Below are positions 14,266-19,987 of a DNA stretch of 19,987 bases, piece by piece. Source of the DNA: Peptococcaceae bacterium. Lineage in GTDB: Bacteria > Bacillota > Dehalobacteriia > UBA7702. Location of the stretch: contig DXZC01000014.1 in the NCBI GenBank assembly GCA_019415505.1, positions 1 through 19,987 on the forward strand, read 5' to 3'. The position numbers were made by a program, and so were the translations under genes. The first letter of the stretch is position 1, and every line of letters starts with the position of its first letter. A model generated the notes under the pieces. The model was not told the origin of the DNA and ran no database searches. It was given only the letters and a program-made list of their open reading frames with translations.

Positions 14266-15111
14266 TCACTCATTGTAGCAATATTCACCTTCCGCCACAT
14301 AGGTGGCCGGCCCGGTCATCATTAGGTGACCGTCCTCCCGCCATTCACATTCCAGGTCCCCGCCTAAGAGATGCACCAGGACTTTTCTCTCGGTATAACC
14401 GTTGAGCACAGCAGCCACCACCGAAGCGGAAGCCCCGGTGCCGCAAGCTAAGGTTTCACCGCAGCCCCGCTCATATACCCGCATACGGATTTCCGAGGGG
14501 GAGACAATTTCCACAAATTCAATGTTAGCCCGTTCGGGGAAAATAGGATGATTTTCCAGCAGCGGGCCCAAGGTGAGAACAGGGGCTTTAGTTAAGGTTT
14601 TCCAAAAGGTAACAGCATGGGGGTTGCCCATGGAAATACAGTTCATTTCAAACTCATACCCTTCCATTGTCATGGGCTGAGCAATTAATTCATCTTTATC
14701 GGATTCCACCGGCACTTCCCAGGATTTTGTCCGGGGTATACCCATATCCACCTGCACCTTTTCCAGCTGGCCATCGTTAAACACCAAGACCGGTTTAATG
14801 GTGCCGGCGGCGGTTTCCACCTTTAGGGCTTGTTTAGGCACAATTTGGCGGTCGTAAACATAAGCGGCAAAACAGCGTATGCCATTGCCGCACATTTGCG
14901 CTTCCGTGCCGTCGTCGTTAAAAATCCGCATACGAATATCGTTGATTTCCGAAGGTTGCACCACCAGTAAGCCGTTGGCGCCAATGCCAAAATGGCGGTG
15001 ACACACGGCCTTGGCCAAGGCGTTTAAATCAGCCGGCAGTTGGTTGTTAACGCCGTCCACGATGATAAAATCATTGCCTAAGCCGTGCATTTTTGTAAAT
15101 TGCAATTTCAT
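14266..15111 (-). CDS. dapF: Diaminopimelate epimerase
   Basis: 281 residues. The enzyme converts LL- to meso-diaminopimelate without cofactor, using two cysteines. Both are present: C74 in MCGNGIRC and C223 in ACGTGASA, with KMHGLGNDFI at the N-terminus. The start at 15111 is chosen because it gives the normal N-terminus (MKLQFTKMHGLGNDF) and AGGAGG plus AAAGGAAA precede it. A longer start at 15147 overlaps the glnA stop and lacks a good site. The usual GADGL motif reads GANGL here (N46). It lies 32 nt after glnA and 79 nt before dapL, all in one direction, so a glnA-dapF-dapL-ispE transcript is likely. Confidence 0.97.
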   Translation of the reverse strand: MKLQFTKMHGLGNDFIIVDGVNNQLPADLNALAKAVCHRHFGIGANGLLVVQPSEINDIRMRIFNDDGTEAQMCGNGIRCFAAYVYDRQIVPKQALKVETAAGTIKPVLVFNDGQLEKVQVDMGIPRTKSWEVPVESDKDELIAQPMTMEGYEFEMNCISMGNPHAVTFWKTLTKAPVLTLGPLLENHPIFPERANIEFVEIVSPSEIRMRVYERGCGETLACGTGASASVVAAVLNGYTERKVLVHLLGGDLECEWREDGHLMMTGPATYVAEGEYCYNE

Positions 15112-15143
15112 TTTCCTTTTGCCTCCTAAAATTTTAGGGCCAA

Positions 15144-16478
15144 TCAATACTTAGTTAAGTAACGGTCGATTTCCCAGGGGGTTACCTGGGTAGCGTAAGA
15201 CTCCCACTCTTTCTGCTTAGCTTTGACAAAGCAGTTAAACACATGGCTACCCAGAGCCTCGGAGATTACGGCGTCGTTCCTTAATTCCTCTATAGCCTGG
15301 GCCAGACTATGGGGTAAACATTCAATACCGAGAGCCATACGCTCCTCATCAGAAAGGTCATAAAGATTATAATTGCAGGCCTCATGGGGGGTAATTTTAT
15401 TTTTAATGCCATCCAGCCCGGCAATGAGCATCACAGCGGTGGCTAAATAGGGATTACAGGCCGGGTCGGGACTACGCATCTCTATCCTGGTAGAGGGACC
15501 GCGACGGGCGGGTATACGCACCAGGGGGCTGCGGTTTTTATCGGACCAGGCGATGTAAACCGGGGCTTCATGACCGGAAACCAGGCGCTTATAGGAGTTA
15601 ACCGTGGGGTTTATAATAGCGGTAATGGCCTTAGCGTGACGCAAAAGACCGCCGATATAATAATATGCGATCTCGGAAAGACCATTCTTACCATTTTTAT
15701 CATAAAATATATTATTGCCCTCTAAATCACAGAGGCTTTGATTCATATGCATACCGGAACCGGCAATGCCATATATTGGTTTGGGCATAAAGGTCGCGTG
15801 TAAACCGTGGCGCTGAGCGACCATACGCACCACCAGCTTAAAGGTTTGGATGCGGTCGGCGGAGGCCAAGGCGTCGCCATATTTAAAATCTATTTCATGC
15901 TGGCCAGGGGCACATTCATGGTGGGAAGCCTCAATTTCATAACCCATATCCTCCAGGGCAAAGACCATTTCCCGCCGGGCGGCGGAGCCTAAATCCACCG
16001 GGGAAAGGTCAAAATAGCCGGCCTGGTCGTGGGTTTCCAGGGTGGGGCTGCCGGATTCATCGGTATGAAAGAGGAAAAATTCCGCTTCCGGCCCGACATT
16101 CATGGTAAAGCCCATGGAACGGGCTTCAGCAATGGCCTGCTTTAAAACATAGCGGGGGTCGCCGACAAAGGGCTCTTCATTAGCGTCGTAAATATCGCAA
16201 ATGAGCCGGGCTATGCCGCCGCCGGTATAATTCCAAGGGAAGATATTCCACGTGTCGAGGTCGGGTTTCAGGTACATATCGCTCTCTTCAATACGCACAA
16301 AGCCGTCCACTGAGGAGCCGTCAAACATAATCTCACCGTCCAGGGCTTTTTCCAACTGGGAAACAGGGAGGTTTACATTTTTCAGAATGCCGAAAACGTC
16401 GCTAAATTGCATACGCACAAACTTAATATCGTGGTCTTTGGCACTGGCAATGATATCTTCCTTATAATATTTGCTCAT
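15144..16478 (-). CDS. glnA: Glutamine synthetase, type I (GSI-alpha length)
   Basis: 444 residues, the same length as the Bacillus enzyme. It makes glutamine from glutamate, ammonia and ATP as a dodecamer. Seen: FDGSSVDGF, the metal-binding NVGPEAEFFLF, the HHECAPGQHEIDFKY segment, GSGMHMNQSL with the ATP-site region, KRLVSGHEAPVYIAWSDKNRSPLVRIP with the glutamate-binding Arg, and EMRSPDPACNPYLA. There is no adenylylation-type insert, and the length indicates GSI-alpha, usually feedback-inhibited. The start at 16478 has GGAGG five bases upstream; an ATG four codons earlier overlaps that site. No GlnR-type TGTNA-N7-TNACA box is seen in the promoter region. Confidence 0.98.
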   Translation of the reverse strand: MSKYYKEDIIASAKDHDIKFVRMQFSDVFGILKNVNLPVSQLEKALDGEIMFDGSSVDGFVRIEESDMYLKPDLDTWNIFPWNYTGGGIARLICDIYDANEEPFVGDPRYVLKQAIAEARSMGFTMNVGPEAEFFLFHTDESGSPTLETHDQAGYFDLSPVDLGSAARREMVFALEDMGYEIEASHHECAPGQHEIDFKYGDALASADRIQTFKLVVRMVAQRHGLHATFMPKPIYGIAGSGMHMNQSLCDLEGNNIFYDKNGKNGLSEIAYYYIGGLLRHAKAITAIINPTVNSYKRLVSGHEAPVYIAWSDKNRSPLVRIPARRGPSTRIEMRSPDPACNPYLATAVMLIAGLDGIKNKITPHEACNYNLYDLSDEERMALGIECLPHSLAQAIEELRNDAVISEALGSHVFNCFVKAKQKEWESYATQVTPWEIDRYLTKY

Positions 16479-16507
16479 GGGGACCTCCATAATTTTTATT
16501 ACCTTTC

Positions 16508-16542
16508 ATTATACTATATTAGATAGTCAGAGAAAAGACTAT
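16508..16542 (-). promoter_or_regulatory. glnA promoter with a dyad over the -35 region
   Basis: TATAAT (16513-16508, minus) lies about 30 nt upstream of the glnA start. At the -35 position (around 16531-16536) the sequence is poor, but a dyad ATAGTC (16523-16528) and GACTAT (16537-16542) with an 8-nt centre overlaps it. This could be the site of a repressor or activator of glnA. Confidence 0.45.
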
Positions 16543-16556
16543 TTTTTAGAAAAGTG

Positions 16557-16585
16557 GCATATTTCAAGAATATTTCTCCTATGAT
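16557..16585 (+). promoter_or_regulatory. Possible sigma-E-like promoter for the Asn/Gly/Met/Pro-rich gene
   Basis: GCATATT (16557-16563) fits the sigma-E -35 pattern, followed after 14 nt by CCTATGAT, which matches CATACAnT only in part. A TATGAT at 16580-16585 could instead be a vegetative -10. The call is weak and matters only because the protein looks like a structural low-complexity protein. Confidence 0.25.
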
Positions 16586-16606
16586 TAATAAAAAAGAGGT
16601 GTATAT

Positions 16607-17224
16607 ATGAGTAAAAGGCATAGACAAAACCGAAATTATGTCAGTGCGGATGAGCTACTTAACGCTTTAAGACAAGGTGGTTTTCAAATGAACGGCAATA
16701 ACGGCAATAATGGAGCAAACAACAACTTTAACAATGGGCCTATGCCCAACAACAACATGGCCCATAACGGCCCCATGCCCAATAATATGGGCAACGGGCC
16801 TATCCCCAACAACCAGGGCAATAATATGTTTGGCGGTAACACCCAAAATACCTTGGGAGCCTTGGCCAGCTTAATAAATGGTCAGGGTGGTGGTAACGCC
16901 GCACCGCCCATGGGCGGCGGAATGCCTCCTATGGGTGGCGGAATGCCCCCCATGGGCGGCGGAATGCCCCCCATGGGCGGACCCACCGGGCCAGGAGCCA
17001 TGCCCCCTATGGGCGGGGGTATGCCAGGTATGCCCCCTATGCCGGGTATGGGTCCGGGCATGGGACCAATGCAAGGCCCCAACAAGCCCCAGACGCCCAA
17101 CAGCAACCAGGCCTCTAATGCCAACGCCGCCAATAGTTCCGGCAGCGGCTCCGACCGGGAGCTTTTACGCAAGCTATTAATGGAAATTTTAGAAATTTTG
17201 CGGGAAGACGACCAACAGGAATAA
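16607..17224 (+). CDS. Asn/Gly/Met/Pro-rich low-complexity protein of unknown function
   Basis: 205 residues in three parts. Residues 1-24 are a basic, probably helical head (MSKRHRQNRNYVSADELLNALR). Residues 29-178 are low complexity: first Asn/Gly-rich with NGPMPNN-type repeats (43-70), then a short hydrophobic patch (TLGALASLI, 82-90), then four tandem PPMGGGM units and a Met-Pro-Gly tract (100-158), then an Asn/Ala/Ser linker. Residues 183-203 are an amphipathic helix (LLRKLLMEILEILRE). There is no signal peptide or membrane segment. GAGGTG five bases before the ATG supports the start, and a strong terminator follows. It is divergent from glnA. I do not recognise a family; a coat-like or condensate-forming structural protein is a guess. 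Confidence 0.8.
   Translation: MSKRHRQNRNYVSADELLNALRQGGFQMNGNNGNNGANNNFNNGPMPNNNMAHNGPMPNNMGNGPIPNNQGNNMFGGNTQNTLGALASLINGQGGGNAAPPMGGGMPPMGGGMPPMGGGMPPMGGPTGPGAMPPMGGGMPGMPPMPGMGPGMGPMQGPNKPQTPNSNQASNANAANSSGSGSDRELLRKLLMEILEILREDDQQE
16914..16997 (+). repeat. 21-bp in-frame tandem repeat, four units
   Basis: Units start at 16914, 16935, 16956 and 16977, with consensus CCCCCCATGGGCGGCGGAAT plus G. Each codes for PPMGGGM, and the fourth diverges after GGCGGA. The DNA-level similarity is high, so the expansion is probably recent or variable between strains. Confidence 0.9.
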
Positions 17225-17300
17225 AATTCCTGGCTGAGAAGGTAAATACCACCCTTCTCAGGAACTCAAGCGAGATCCTCCTAAGACACTTGCCGCAAAC

Positions 17301-17346
17301 AGCGCCGGATTCCCAACTGGAATCCGGCGCTACTCTTTAGTCTTTT
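17301..17346 (+). terminator. Intrinsic terminator of the low-complexity gene
   Basis: A perfect 13-bp GC-rich stem, AGCGCCGGATTCC (17301-17313) with GGAATCCGGCGCT (17319-17331), and a 5-nt loop. It is followed by ACTCTTTAGTCTTTT, a moderate T-run. Confidence 0.8.
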
Positions 17347-17511
17347 GCATAATTGATTTTTGCTCCCCTGAGCAAGAAAAATTCCTCAATCCAGGGTTTA
17401 GGGACAAGTTATTCAATTTACCACGGCAACCAGGCTGGATAAAACCAGGGTTTACGCTGTCGCTTAAAACGAGGCAGCTCAGGGTAATACCAATAATTAG
17501 AGGCATTGCGG

Positions 17512-17560
17512 GAAAGCAACAAAAAACAACGCAGTGCGCTGGTATGCGCTGCTGCGTTGT
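17512..17560 (-). terminator. Intrinsic terminator of the YARHG gene
   Basis: On the minus strand ACAACGCAGCAGCGC (17560-17546) pairs with GCGCACTGCGTTGT (17539-17526), with one small mismatch, then TTTTTTGTTGCTTT. It lies 56 nt after the stop codon. Confidence 0.88.
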
Positions 17561-17615
17561 ATTAAATAGCTCATGAAAAATTTGCCGCTAATTCAAGGGA
17601 CGAGGGTAAATACCC

Positions 17616-18506
17616 TTACCAGCCCTGGGCTTTTTCATAGTTGACTATGGTGTTTAAATTGTCCCTTTCAATGTCGCTAAATTGGGACTCGCTAAAATTA
17701 GGATTAGGCTGGTACCAAGAGAACTGGGCAAAGTAATTGCGCCATTTCTCCGTTTGGAACTCATAGCCGTGCCGGGCATAGATTTCATTGCGAATGGTGG
17801 CTACCTCGTTTTGGCTATAGGCCGCCAGGTCGCTATCAGTAATATAGCAGGTGTTAGTAGGCCAAAAATAACCGTTTATGCCGGAATAGGAATAAGTTGA
17901 GGGAGCGGCCTCTCCCCGCCAGCCCCTGGCTTTTTCATAGGCTACAATGGTAGCTATATTGGCCCGTTCCACCTCGTTAAACAGGGAATCATTAAAATCC
18001 GGGTTGGGCAGGTACCAAGAAAACTGGGCGAAATAATCGCGCCATTTATCTGTTTTAAAAATATAGCCGCGGCGGGCGTAAATTTCATTGCGCAGCGCCG
18101 CCACCCCTTCTTGGGTATAGCCTTGTAAATCCGCCTCGCTTATATAGAATTTGTCCGAAGGCCACAGATACGCGTCAGCCCAGGTATCAGTTTTCGGCGT
18201 TTCCGTCTCGTTAGTTTGCACCAAATTGGTAACGGAATTCTGGGGCTCTGAGGCCACAGTAGACTCGCTAGGGTCTTTAGTCTGTGGGGTGGTTTCCGCG
18301 GTTGCGGGCTCTTTAACATTGTTGGTGACAATAGCGGTTATAGCTACGGCAGCGCAAATTACACAGCAGACAATGGCCACAATAGCCATGGTTTTATTAC
18401 TGTTTTTCCGGGGGCCAACCCCACTGGCGCTACCTAGTTTGTTACCACATTCCGGGCAGAACTCCTCCGCCTCGTTTACTTTCGTGCCGCATTGAGGACA
18501 GTACAA
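17616..18506 (-). CDS. Zinc-ribbon membrane protein with two YARHG domains
   Basis: 296 residues. A zinc ribbon at the N-terminus has CPQC and CPEC (C3, C6, C17, C20). A membrane helix spans about 40-61, and a Thr/Ser/Glu/Pro-rich linker spans 64-109. Two tandem YARHG domains follow (112-196 and 212-296) with signature YARRG at 143-147 and YARHG at 243-247. The two are offset by exactly 100 residues, share most positions (RNEIYAR, WR(D/N)YFAQFSWY, PNP) and reflect an internal duplication. YARHG is a presumed extracellular domain of unknown function, so the likely topology is ribbon inside and domains outside. The start is TTG at 18506, with GGGAGAAGTGA upstream. It appears to be a single-gene unit with its own promoter and terminator. 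Confidence 0.88.
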   Translation of the reverse strand: MYCPQCGTKVNEAEEFCPECGNKLGSASGVGPRKNSNKTMAIVAIVCCVICAAVAITAIVTNNVKEPATAETTPQTKDPSESTVASEPQNSVTNLVQTNETETPKTDTWADAYLWPSDKFYISEADLQGYTQEGVAALRNEIYARRGYIFKTDKWRDYFAQFSWYLPNPDFNDSLFNEVERANIATIVAYEKARGWRGEAAPSTYSYSGINGYFWPTNTCYITDSDLAAYSQNEVATIRNEIYARHGYEFQTEKWRNYFAQFSWYQPNPNFSESQFSDIERDNLNTIVNYEKAQGW

Positions 18507-18539
18507 AATATCACTTCTCCCTTTTTCATTGTTATAAAA

Positions 18540-18568
18540 ATATTACTCCAACTGTTAAATATTGTCAA
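18540..18568 (-). promoter_or_regulatory. Sigma-A-type promoter of the YARHG gene
   Basis: On the minus strand a perfect -35 TTGACA (18568-18563), a 17-nt spacer, and -10 TAATAT (18545-18540). It is about 35 nt upstream of the TTG start. Confidence 0.7.
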
Positions 18569-18588
18569 CTATTGTCTGGCAATATTTA
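18556..18588. promoter_or_regulatory. Inverted repeat overlapping the -35 box of the YARHG promoter
   Basis: TAAATATTG (18556-18564) and CAATATTTA (18580-18588) form a perfect 9-bp dyad with a 15-nt centre. The left arm overlaps the -35 element, as a repressor site would. The regulator is unknown. Confidence 0.4.
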
Positions 18589-18669
18589 TTTTAGTTTCCG
18601 GTTGAAATTGGGTTAAAACGGCAACTGGAAGTTGGCCAAGTTCGCTAAAAATTACCAATACCCATAAAT

Positions 18670-18723
18670 TTGACATTGCCTTTACTTATATTTAATCTTA
18701 GAAACATCAGAAAGCAGTATAAT
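18670..18723 (+). promoter_or_regulatory. Candidate promoters for the small membrane protein gene
   Basis: One option is TTGACA (18670-18675), 17 nt, TAATCT (18693-18698). The other is a perfect TATAAT (18718-18723) with a poor -35. Both lie upstream of the GGGAGG ribosome binding site of the gene at 18763. Confidence 0.45.
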
Positions 18724-18762
18724 TATTTTACTTACTATTAAAAGTTTAAAGGGAGGGACAAT

Positions 18763-19065
18763 ATGGGTTATTTATTACTATTCCTACCGGCTTTAACCGT
18801 AATAATAATCCATTTAATTTTTAAGAACACCTTTAATGACGGAGAAAAAATCGACAAGGGCATAGTGCTTTGCTATTGGAAATTAAGCTATAGAAGAAAA
18901 TTTATTAGAACCCTCTGGCTATTCCCAATCTCTATAATTATAATGGTGTTATTTCATCTTACCTTTCAATCCTGCTTTTACACCTGTATAATTGGAGCTA
19001 TAGTTTTCATATCGTTTCTTGCCCAAGCTATTTATAATTATAAAAAATGGACCGCGGAACGATGA
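18763..19065 (+). CDS. Small membrane protein with three predicted helices, unknown function
   Basis: 100 residues. Hydrophobic segments lie at about 2-20, 51-66 and 70-89. Between the first two is a basic loop (YWKLSYRRKFIRT), and the C-terminus is basic (YNYKKWTAER). There is no signal cleavage site or known motif. GGGAGG six bases before the ATG, an upstream promoter candidate and a strong terminator after the gene all support real expression. Base composition is clearly more AT-rich than that of its neighbours, which may mean a recent arrival or simply a membrane protein with Ile/Phe/Leu/Lys codons. I do not recognise a family. Confidence 0.7.
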   Translation: MGYLLLFLPALTVIIIHLIFKNTFNDGEKIDKGIVLCYWKLSYRRKFIRTLWLFPISIIIMVLFHLTFQSCFYTCIIGAIVFISFLAQAIYNYKKWTAER

Positions 19066-19128
19066 CCGCCATTTGGTCAACATAACCCTTAATTTGTCCT
19101 CAACAAATTTTACCGTGGTTTGACACAA

Positions 19129-19162
19129 AAAAACGCAGCGCTTTAATGGGCGCTGCGTTTTT
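19129..19162. terminator. Bidirectional intrinsic terminator
   Basis: AAAAACGCAGCGC (19129-19141) and GCGCTGCGTTTTT (19150-19162) form a perfect 13-bp stem with an 8-nt loop. It has A and T tracts on both sides, so it works for the small membrane gene (plus) and the MetQ-like gene (minus), which converge here. Confidence 0.92.
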
Positions 19163-19208
19163 GCTGCCGCTTTAGGGTAAGATGATAACCCCAAGGCCAA
19201 AGAGACAA

Positions 19209-19987
19209 TTAAAAGATGGGTATTACGGCCCCGTCATAGGTATCGTTAATAAAGGCGCGAACTTCCTCGCTGGTAAGGGCCTTCACCAAGGCCTGGATAG
19301 CCGCGTCGTTTTCGTGACCAGAAGCCACCGCAACGATGTTGGCATAGGTTTGGGCGGCTTCACCCTCGGCGTCCTCAATGGCGATGGAGTCATTTTTAGC
19401 GCTAAGCCCTGCTTCCAGAGCATAGTTGCCGTTGATAACAGCCATATCTACATCGGGGAGAGAGCGGGCCAGTTGAGCGGCTTCAATTTCCTGAATCTTT
19501 AAGTTTTTGGGGTTTTCCGCAATATCCAAGGCTGTAGCGGTAAAGCCGGCTTCTTCATTGAGGGTGATGAGTCCTTCCTGCTGTAAAAGCATGAGGGCAC
19601 GGGCTTCGTTGGTACCGTCGTTGGGTACGGCGATGGTGGCGCCATCGGCTAATTCAGCCACAGTTTTGGTTTTACCGGGATAAAGGCCGAAGGGCTCGTA
19701 ATGGATAGCGGCTACGGACACTAAATTAGTGTTGTTTTCCGCGTTGAAATCATCCATGTAGGGCTTGTGTTGAAAATAATTGGCCGCCAATTCGCCGGCG
19801 TCCACGCTGAGATTGGGCTGCACATAATCGTTAAATTCCACAATCTCCAGGGTATAGCCTTCTTCCGCTAACAGGGGCTTAGCAACTTCCAAAATTTCCG
19901 CGTGAGGTGTAACGCTGGCGCCCACTTTTATGGTGGTGGTTTCAGCATTAGCAGCGCCGTCATCAGCGGCGGGGTCCTCAGAAACCC
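19209..19987 (-). CDS. metQ: MetQ/NlpA-like methionine ABC transporter substrate-binding lipoprotein, 5' end missing
   Basis: About 259 residues are visible up to the right edge. The frame is open across the edge, so the true start and the signal peptide lie outside. The visible N-terminal part is an acidic, Ala-rich linker (EDPAADDGAANAETTT), as after the lipid anchor of a lipoprotein. It is followed by IKVGASVTPHAEILE, VEFNDYVQPNLSVDAGELAANYFQHKPYM, LVSVAAIHYEPFGLYPGKTKTV, and VINGNYALEAGL, which follow the MetQ/NlpA family throughout. These proteins bind L- or D-methionine for the MetNI importer. In Bacillota metQ usually follows metN and metI; these would lie beyond the right edge. The terminator at 19129-19162 ends the unit. 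Confidence 0.93.
   Translation of the reverse strand, partial: VSEDPAADDGAANAETTTIKVGASVTPHAEILEVAKPLLAEEGYTLEIVEFNDYVQPNLSVDAGELAANYFQHKPYMDDFNAENNTNLVSVAAIHYEPFGLYPGKTKTVAELADGATIAVPNDGTNEARALMLLQQEGLITLNEEAGFTATALDIAENPKNLKIQEIEAAQLARSLPDVDMAVINGNYALEAGLSAKNDSIAIEDAEGEAAQTYANIVAVASGHENDAAIQALVKALTSEEVRAFINDTYDGAVIPIF

Larger units (their letters stand above)
17225..17615. other. 391-bp gap between convergent genes, with hairpins and terminators
   Basis: The gap lies between the convergent low-complexity gene and the YARHG gene. It holds an 8-bp hairpin (17235-17242 with 17253-17260) directly after the stop codon, two terminators listed separately, and a small hairpin near 17356-17374 (TTGCTC with GAGCAA). 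The middle (17375-17511) has no gene I can support. A short Trp/Tyr-rich open frame on the minus strand ends at 17418 but lacks a start signal. Confidence 0.7.

Noticed and set aside
16871..17180. Open frames on both strands overlapping the low-complexity gene
   Set aside because: They are by-products of the GC-rich 21-bp repeats; only the frame starting at 16607 has a ribosome binding site and a following terminator.
18496..18520. Shared GTGATATTTTG start context of glmU (near 11510-11522) and the YARHG gene as a regulatory element
   Set aside because: Eleven matching bases around two TTG starts are explained by similar AT-rich initiation regions; no further similarity extends on either side.

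Overview
The window looks like ordinary chromosomal core sequence from a low-to-mid GC Bacillota, most likely a Clostridia-type bacterium. The evidence is the gene set and order (ispE, spoVG, glmU, prs, then pth and mfd), a 444-residue GSI-type glutamine synthetase, a DapL-type lysine/peptidoglycan route, strong AGGAGG-like ribosome binding sites, and several TTG or GTG starts. The species cannot be named from the sequence alone. Almost everything is on the minus strand, so gene order in transcription direction runs from right to left.

Layout from left to right. Positions 1-448 hold the 5' part of rapZ (minus). Next come a cysteine synthase family gene (655-1581) and a PpiC/PrsA-like foldase lipoprotein (1864-3063), each followed by an intrinsic terminator. 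The mfd gene (3117-6602) and pth (6611-7372) are almost contiguous, and a YjaB-like acetyltransferase lies upstream of them (7450-7896). A 405-bp gap between this gene and a divergently transcribed PRC-barrel gene (8302-9063, plus) is mostly a degenerate 16-bp tandem repeat of about 17 units. Then come prs, glmU, spoVG, ispE, a DapL-type aminotransferase, dapF and glnA, all minus. To the right of glnA lie a plus-strand Asn/Gly/Met/Pro-rich protein of unknown function (16607-17224), a zinc-ribbon membrane protein with two YARHG domains (17616-18506, minus), a small three-helix membrane protein (18763-19065, plus), and the 3' part of a MetQ-like methionine-binding lipoprotein running off the right edge (minus).

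How the genes work together. glnA supplies glutamine. The aminotransferase and dapF carry out successive steps from tetrahydrodipicolinate to LL- and then meso-diaminopimelate. ispE makes isoprenoid precursors, needed among other things for undecaprenyl phosphate. glmU makes UDP-GlcNAc for the wall, and prs makes PRPP. pth and mfd maintain translation and couple transcription to repair. In Bacillus subtilis the corresponding block runs ispE, purR, yabJ, spoVG, glmU, prs, ctc, pth, fin, mfd, spoVT. Here purR, yabJ and ctc are absent, and a divergent gene pair plus the minisatellite sits between prs and pth.

No clear novel multi-gene system is visible. The strongest curiosities are the 16-bp repeat array between divergent genes, a terminator-like hairpin in the glmU leader, a sigma-H-like promoter with a Spo0A-box-like site before spoVG, the low-complexity protein divergent from glnA, and unusual C-terminal tails on Pth and on the foldase.
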